DNA of 8,126 nucleotides from Oceanihabitans sp. (GTDB lineage: Bacteria > Bacteroidota > Bacteroidia > Flavobacteriales > Flavobacteriaceae), in contig JAGPUY010000121.1 of assembly GCA_018067265.1 (NCBI GenBank), positions 1 through 8,126 on the forward strand. Direction: 5' to 3'. The translations under genes were made by a program, and so were the position numbers. The notes under the pieces are model-generated. The model searched no databases and was not told where the DNA came from. It saw only the letters and a list, made by a program, of their open reading frames with translations. Of this stretch, positions 6,233 to 8,126 are shown one piece after another (positions within the stretch are counted from its first letter, which is position 1; each line of letters opens with the position of its first letter).

Positions 6233-6250
6233 TCTTATAAAAATGTCAAA
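6218..6250 (-). promoter_or_regulatory. grpE promoter, Bacteroidota -33/-7 type
   Basis: On the minus strand TTTG at 6247-6250 is followed after 21 bases by TACTTTTG at 6218-6225. Both halves match the Bacteroidota housekeeping consensus TTTG-N~20-TAnnTTTG exactly. The transcript would start about 30 bases before the grpE ATG, leaving a short leader. Confidence 0.65.
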
Positions 6251-6256
6251 ATGTCA
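6241..6256. repeat. Tandem octamer repeat at the grpE -33 element
   Basis: AAATGTCA occurs twice with no gap (6241-6248 and 6249-6256), so the minus strand reads TGACATTT twice in a row. The repeat covers the TTTG -33 box of the grpE promoter. It could be a direct-repeat binding site or a chance duplication in AT-rich DNA. Confidence 0.4.
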
Positions 6257-6303
6257 TTGCCTTTTTTTTATGCTTTTTCTTATTTAACTAAATTAACAAT
6301 TTG

Positions 6304-6311
6304 TATTTTTG
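6304..6311 (+). promoter_or_regulatory. Candidate -7 element for the YceI-family gene (TATTTTTG)
   Basis: TATTTTTG fits TAnnTTTG exactly and ends 29 bases before the ATG at 6341, leaving a short A-rich leader. There is no TTG at the usual distance upstream, so the -33 half is poor or absent and the promoter may need an activator. Confidence 0.5.
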
Positions 6312-6340
6312 TGACTTAACACTAAAACAAAATAATAATT

Positions 6341-7009
6341 ATGAAAAAACAAGTTTTAAATATTTTTACTGTTGTGGCATTATGTACTGCTGTTATTGGT
6401 TGTAAAAAAGCAAAAGAAGCTAACACAAGTGAAGCGGAAGCTGCTGCTGTTAGTGAAAGCGCTACAGCAAAGTATGTTGCAAACGTATCTGAATCTACTA
6501 TTGAGTGGAAAGGTTTTAAACCTACAGGAACACATAATGGTACTGTAAACATTGAAAGTGGTGTATTTCATGTAGATAATGGTACTTTACAAAGTGGTAC
6601 TTTTTTAATTAACATGAAATCTATCCATGCTACAGATGTTGAAGGAGACCAAAAAGAGAATTTGGAAGCGCATTTAATGGGAACTGTTGCAGGTAAAGAA
6701 GGTGACTTTTTTGATGTAAACAAATTTCCAACAGGTGCATTTGAAATTACAGGAACACAAGCTGCTGAAGGTGGAAAAACAATGCTTTCTGGTAACTTAG
6801 CTTTAAAAGGAAACAAACATAATGTTACTTTTCCTGTTACTATTACTAATGAAGGAGATATCATGACCATTTCTAGTGAAGCCTTTACTATTGACAGAAC
6901 GAAATGGGGAATTAACTATGGTTCAAAATCTGTTTTTGATAACCTTGGAGACAAGTTTATTAATGATGATATGGAATTAAAGATTACTATTAAAGCTAAA
7001 AAAGCTTAA
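6341..7009 (+). CDS. YceI-like domain lipoprotein
   Basis: A 222-residue envelope protein. A signal peptide (MKKQVLNIFTVVALCTAVIG) ends in a lipobox VIGC, with the lipidated Cys at 21. A low-complexity Ala/Glu/Ser linker spans about 22-44. A YceI-like domain then fills about 45-220, with the opening SESTIEWKGFKPTGTHNG, alternating beta strands, KFPTGAFEITG at 128-138 and a C-terminal strand MELKITIKAK. YceI proteins have a lipocalin-like barrel; some members bind isoprenoid or other amphiphilic ligands, but the ligand cannot be told here. After the Cys comes KKAKEAN, with no clear acidic run of the kind linked to surface export in some Bacteroidota, so the final location is open. It is a single-gene unit: a -7 element upstream, a terminator downstream, and divergent from grpE. 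Confidence 0.93.
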   Translation: MKKQVLNIFTVVALCTAVIGCKKAKEANTSEAEAAAVSESATAKYVANVSESTIEWKGFKPTGTHNGTVNIESGVFHVDNGTLQSGTFLINMKSIHATDVEGDQKENLEAHLMGTVAGKEGDFFDVNKFPTGAFEITGTQAAEGGKTMLSGNLALKGNKHNVTFPVTITNEGDIMTISSEAFTIDRTKWGINYGSKSVFDNLGDKFINDDMELKITIKAKKA

Positions 7010-7034
7010 GTCCTAATTACTTTACAGAAAATAC

Positions 7035-7064
7035 AGCCATGCTTTTAAGTGTGGCTTTATTTTT
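7035..7064 (+). terminator. Intrinsic terminator of the YceI-family gene
   Basis: The arms AGCCATGCTT (7035-7044) and AAGTGTGGCT (7047-7056) pair over ten bases with two G-U wobbles around a very small loop, then run into TTTATTTTT. It lies 25 bases after the stop codon on the same strand. Confidence 0.8.
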
Positions 7065-7238
7065 GCTTAAAAACATATAAAATGGTAATCGTCAGTGATT
7101 TACTTATTTAAAATCGAGTAAATTAGCTTTTTATCGAATAATTAAAACTTAATAATCCATTACTTTACATTTTATAATTAGAAGGTATATTTTCACAGTT
7201 AATTAGTGGAAGACAGCCTTAAATATTTAGAGAGCCTA
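7065..7238 (+). other. AT-rich leader region before the small secreted protein gene
   Basis: The region contains an inverted repeat ATTTACT (7098-7104) and AGTAAAT (7117-7123) with a 12-base spacer. It also has two near matches to the TAnnTTTG -7 element (TACTTTAC at 7161 and TATATTTT at 7186), neither with a TTG at the right distance. A promoter for the following gene is probably here but I cannot place it. Confidence 0.3.
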
Positions 7239-7673
7239 ATGAAATCTATTTTTACCTTTTTAATTGCATTTACGTGTATAGCTACCGGTTTTAGCCAAAC
7301 ACCTAATACCTTAAGTTTTCTAAATTTTGAAACCGACTTTTTCTCTTATAATCCGGAGCAAAAGAAAACGGTAACAGATGATCACTTTAGCTTTGCAGAA
7401 TATGTGATCTCAGAAACTAAAAAGTCTTTAAATAATGATGTAGCTAATTATAATGTCATTAATTATTGGAATATCTTAACCGCATTAGATATGCTTAAAG
7501 AAGATAAATCAAAATTAATTTTAGCTTTTCAAAAATTGGTAGAATTAGAAGGTAGCTGTAAATATATTGTTAATTATAAAAAGAAAATTTCTTTTTATAA
7601 AACCATAACAGCAATGTATGACCACTATTATTTACAATGTAAAAAAAGCGATAGTCTGTTAGGGACGAACTAG
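7239..7673 (+). CDS. Small secreted protein of unknown function
   Basis: A 144-residue protein I do not recognise. Residues 1-19 form a signal peptide (MKSIFTFLIAFTCIATGFS), probably cleaved before Gln20, a common Bacteroidota pattern. There is no lipobox, so the mature form is likely periplasmic or secreted. The mature part is rich in Lys, Asn, Tyr and Phe and appears largely helical. Residues 72-104 (NVINYWNILTALDMLKEDK and following) have spacing loosely like a TPR repeat, which is weak evidence. Two cysteines, C107 and C134, could form a disulfide outside the cytoplasm. The frame opens at a GTG at 7206, but the ATG at 7239 places the signal peptide at the N-terminus, so I choose it. The stop codon directly abuts the stop of the convergent gene. 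It could be the N-terminal part of a longer family, but no broken continuation is visible. Confidence 0.72.
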   Translation: MKSIFTFLIAFTCIATGFSQTPNTLSFLNFETDFFSYNPEQKKTVTDDHFSFAEYVISETKKSLNNDVANYNVINYWNILTALDMLKEDKSKLILAFQKLVELEGSCKYIVNYKKKISFYKTITAMYDHYYLQCKKSDSLLGTN

Positions 7674-8126
7674 CTATAAGCACTTTGTTGCTCTTAACAT
7701 ATGTCTTTTTCCCGGAGGACCTGGTAAGCGTTTTAAATGAAACCCTACACTTCGCAATGCTCTTTTAACGGTACCTTTAGCTGCATACGTTACTAAGACG
7801 CCGTTTTGCTTTAAAGCATTATACATACTTTTAAAGATTTCTTCTGTCCATAATTCGGGCTGCACTTCTGCTCCAAAAGCATCAAAATAAATAACATTAA
7901 AAGCTTCTTTTTCGTTGATTTCTGAAAAATCTTTTTGCACTTTAATTAGTTTAAAATTATGGGTAATTGGTGTTTCGATTTCCCAAGGAATTTCATGTAG
8001 TTTATTAAAAGTAGACTCTCTTTTGGAAGCATCTAATTGGGTAACATAATTCAATTGTTTTAGCTCTTCGGTAGAAATTGGAAAAGCCTCCACTCCTTTA
8101 TACTTTATACTAAGATTTTGTTTTTC
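7674..8126 (-). CDS. mnmD: tRNA (mnm5s2U34) methyltransferase domain protein, MnmD-like; N-terminus outside the window
   Basis: The C-terminal 150 residues of an S-adenosylmethionine-dependent methyltransferase of the MnmC N-terminal-domain family (DUF752). This enzyme makes the last methylation of 5-methylaminomethyl-2-thiouridine at the tRNA wobble position. Diagnostic stretches are YKGVEAFPIS near the visible start (the Glu expected to bind the SAM ribose), NVIYFDAFGAEVQPELWTEEIF, GVLVTYAAKGTVKRALRSVGF and the C-terminal RLPGPPGKRHMLRA. The reading frame stays open to the right edge, so an in-frame GTG at 8093 is not the start; it falls inside the conserved core and the glycine-rich SAM loop must lie further upstream. 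The protein stops just after the methyltransferase domain, so it lacks the FAD oxidase domain fused to it in E. coli MnmC. The stop touches the stop of the convergent secreted protein gene. Confidence 0.9.
   Translation of the reverse strand, partial: EKQNLSIKYKGVEAFPISTEELKQLNYVTQLDASKRESTFNKLHEIPWEIETPITHNFKLIKVQKDFSEINEKEAFNVIYFDAFGAEVQPELWTEEIFKSMYNALKQNGVLVTYAAKGTVKRALRSVGFHLKRLPGPPGKRHMLRATKCL

Noticed and set aside
6568..6870. Minus-strand frame of 100 codons inside the YceI-family gene
   Set aside because: No family features; it overlaps entirely a gene with a signal peptide, lipobox and conserved domain on the plus strand.
7098..7123. Inverted repeat ATTTACT-N12-AGTAAAT as a terminator or operator
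   Set aside because: A seven-base AT-rich stem with a long loop, lying after a better terminator; too weak to call more than a chance repeat.
7206..7238. GTG start giving an 11-residue extension of the small secreted protein
   Set aside because: It would place a charged stretch before the signal peptide; the ATG at 7239 gives a normal secretion signal.
8091..8093. GTG as the start of the MnmD-like gene
   Set aside because: The frame is open upstream to the window edge and encodes family-like residues (NLSIKYKG), so the real start is outside.

Overview
The window looks like chromosomal DNA from a member of the Bacteroidota, most likely the family Flavobacteriaceae. The evidence is low GC content, AT-rich intergenic gaps, weak or absent Shine-Dalgarno sequences, TAnnTTTG-type -7 promoter elements, secreted proteins cleaved before Gln, and proteins resembling flavobacterial versions (a DnaJ with a reduced zinc domain, an NtrC-type regulator with GAFTSA). 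There is no sign of phage, insertion sequence, CRISPR array, tRNA, rRNA or recent transfer. It reads as a mostly housekeeping region.

Layout. Positions 1-4002 (minus strand) hold a tight four-gene run: an ABC-2 exporter ATPase, its permease, a small MscS-type channel and a sigma-54-type response regulator that runs off the left edge. The gaps are 3, 1 and 13 bases, so this is very probably one operon. Positions 4003-4374 are non-coding, with three successive hairpins that each have a U-tract in minus-strand RNA, and a short palindrome just before the ATPase gene. Positions 4375-6180 (minus) carry grpE and then dnaJ, separated by a 153-base gap that contains a long imperfect hairpin. Positions 6181-6340 are a divergent promoter region. 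At 6341-7009 (plus) is a YceI-domain lipoprotein followed by an intrinsic terminator. At 7239-7673 (plus) is a small secreted protein of unknown function. Its stop codon touches the stop codon of a convergent mnmD-like tRNA methyltransferase gene (7674 to the right edge, minus), whose 5' end lies outside the window.

How the genes fit together. GrpE and DnaJ are the nucleotide exchange factor and J-domain partner of DnaK; dnaK is not in the window. The ABC pair, MscS channel and regulator suggest an envelope or osmotic module, but the co-function is inferred only from gene order.

Most worth checking: (1) the grpE promoter, where 19 bases read at once as a TAnnTTTG promoter element, a sigma-54 -24/-12 element with the correct GG-N10-GC spacing, and an inverted repeat; (2) a DnaJ that has lost zinc centre I but kept centre II; (3) the triple-hairpin intergenic region, which could encode a small RNA. 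I found no convincing undescribed multi-gene system.
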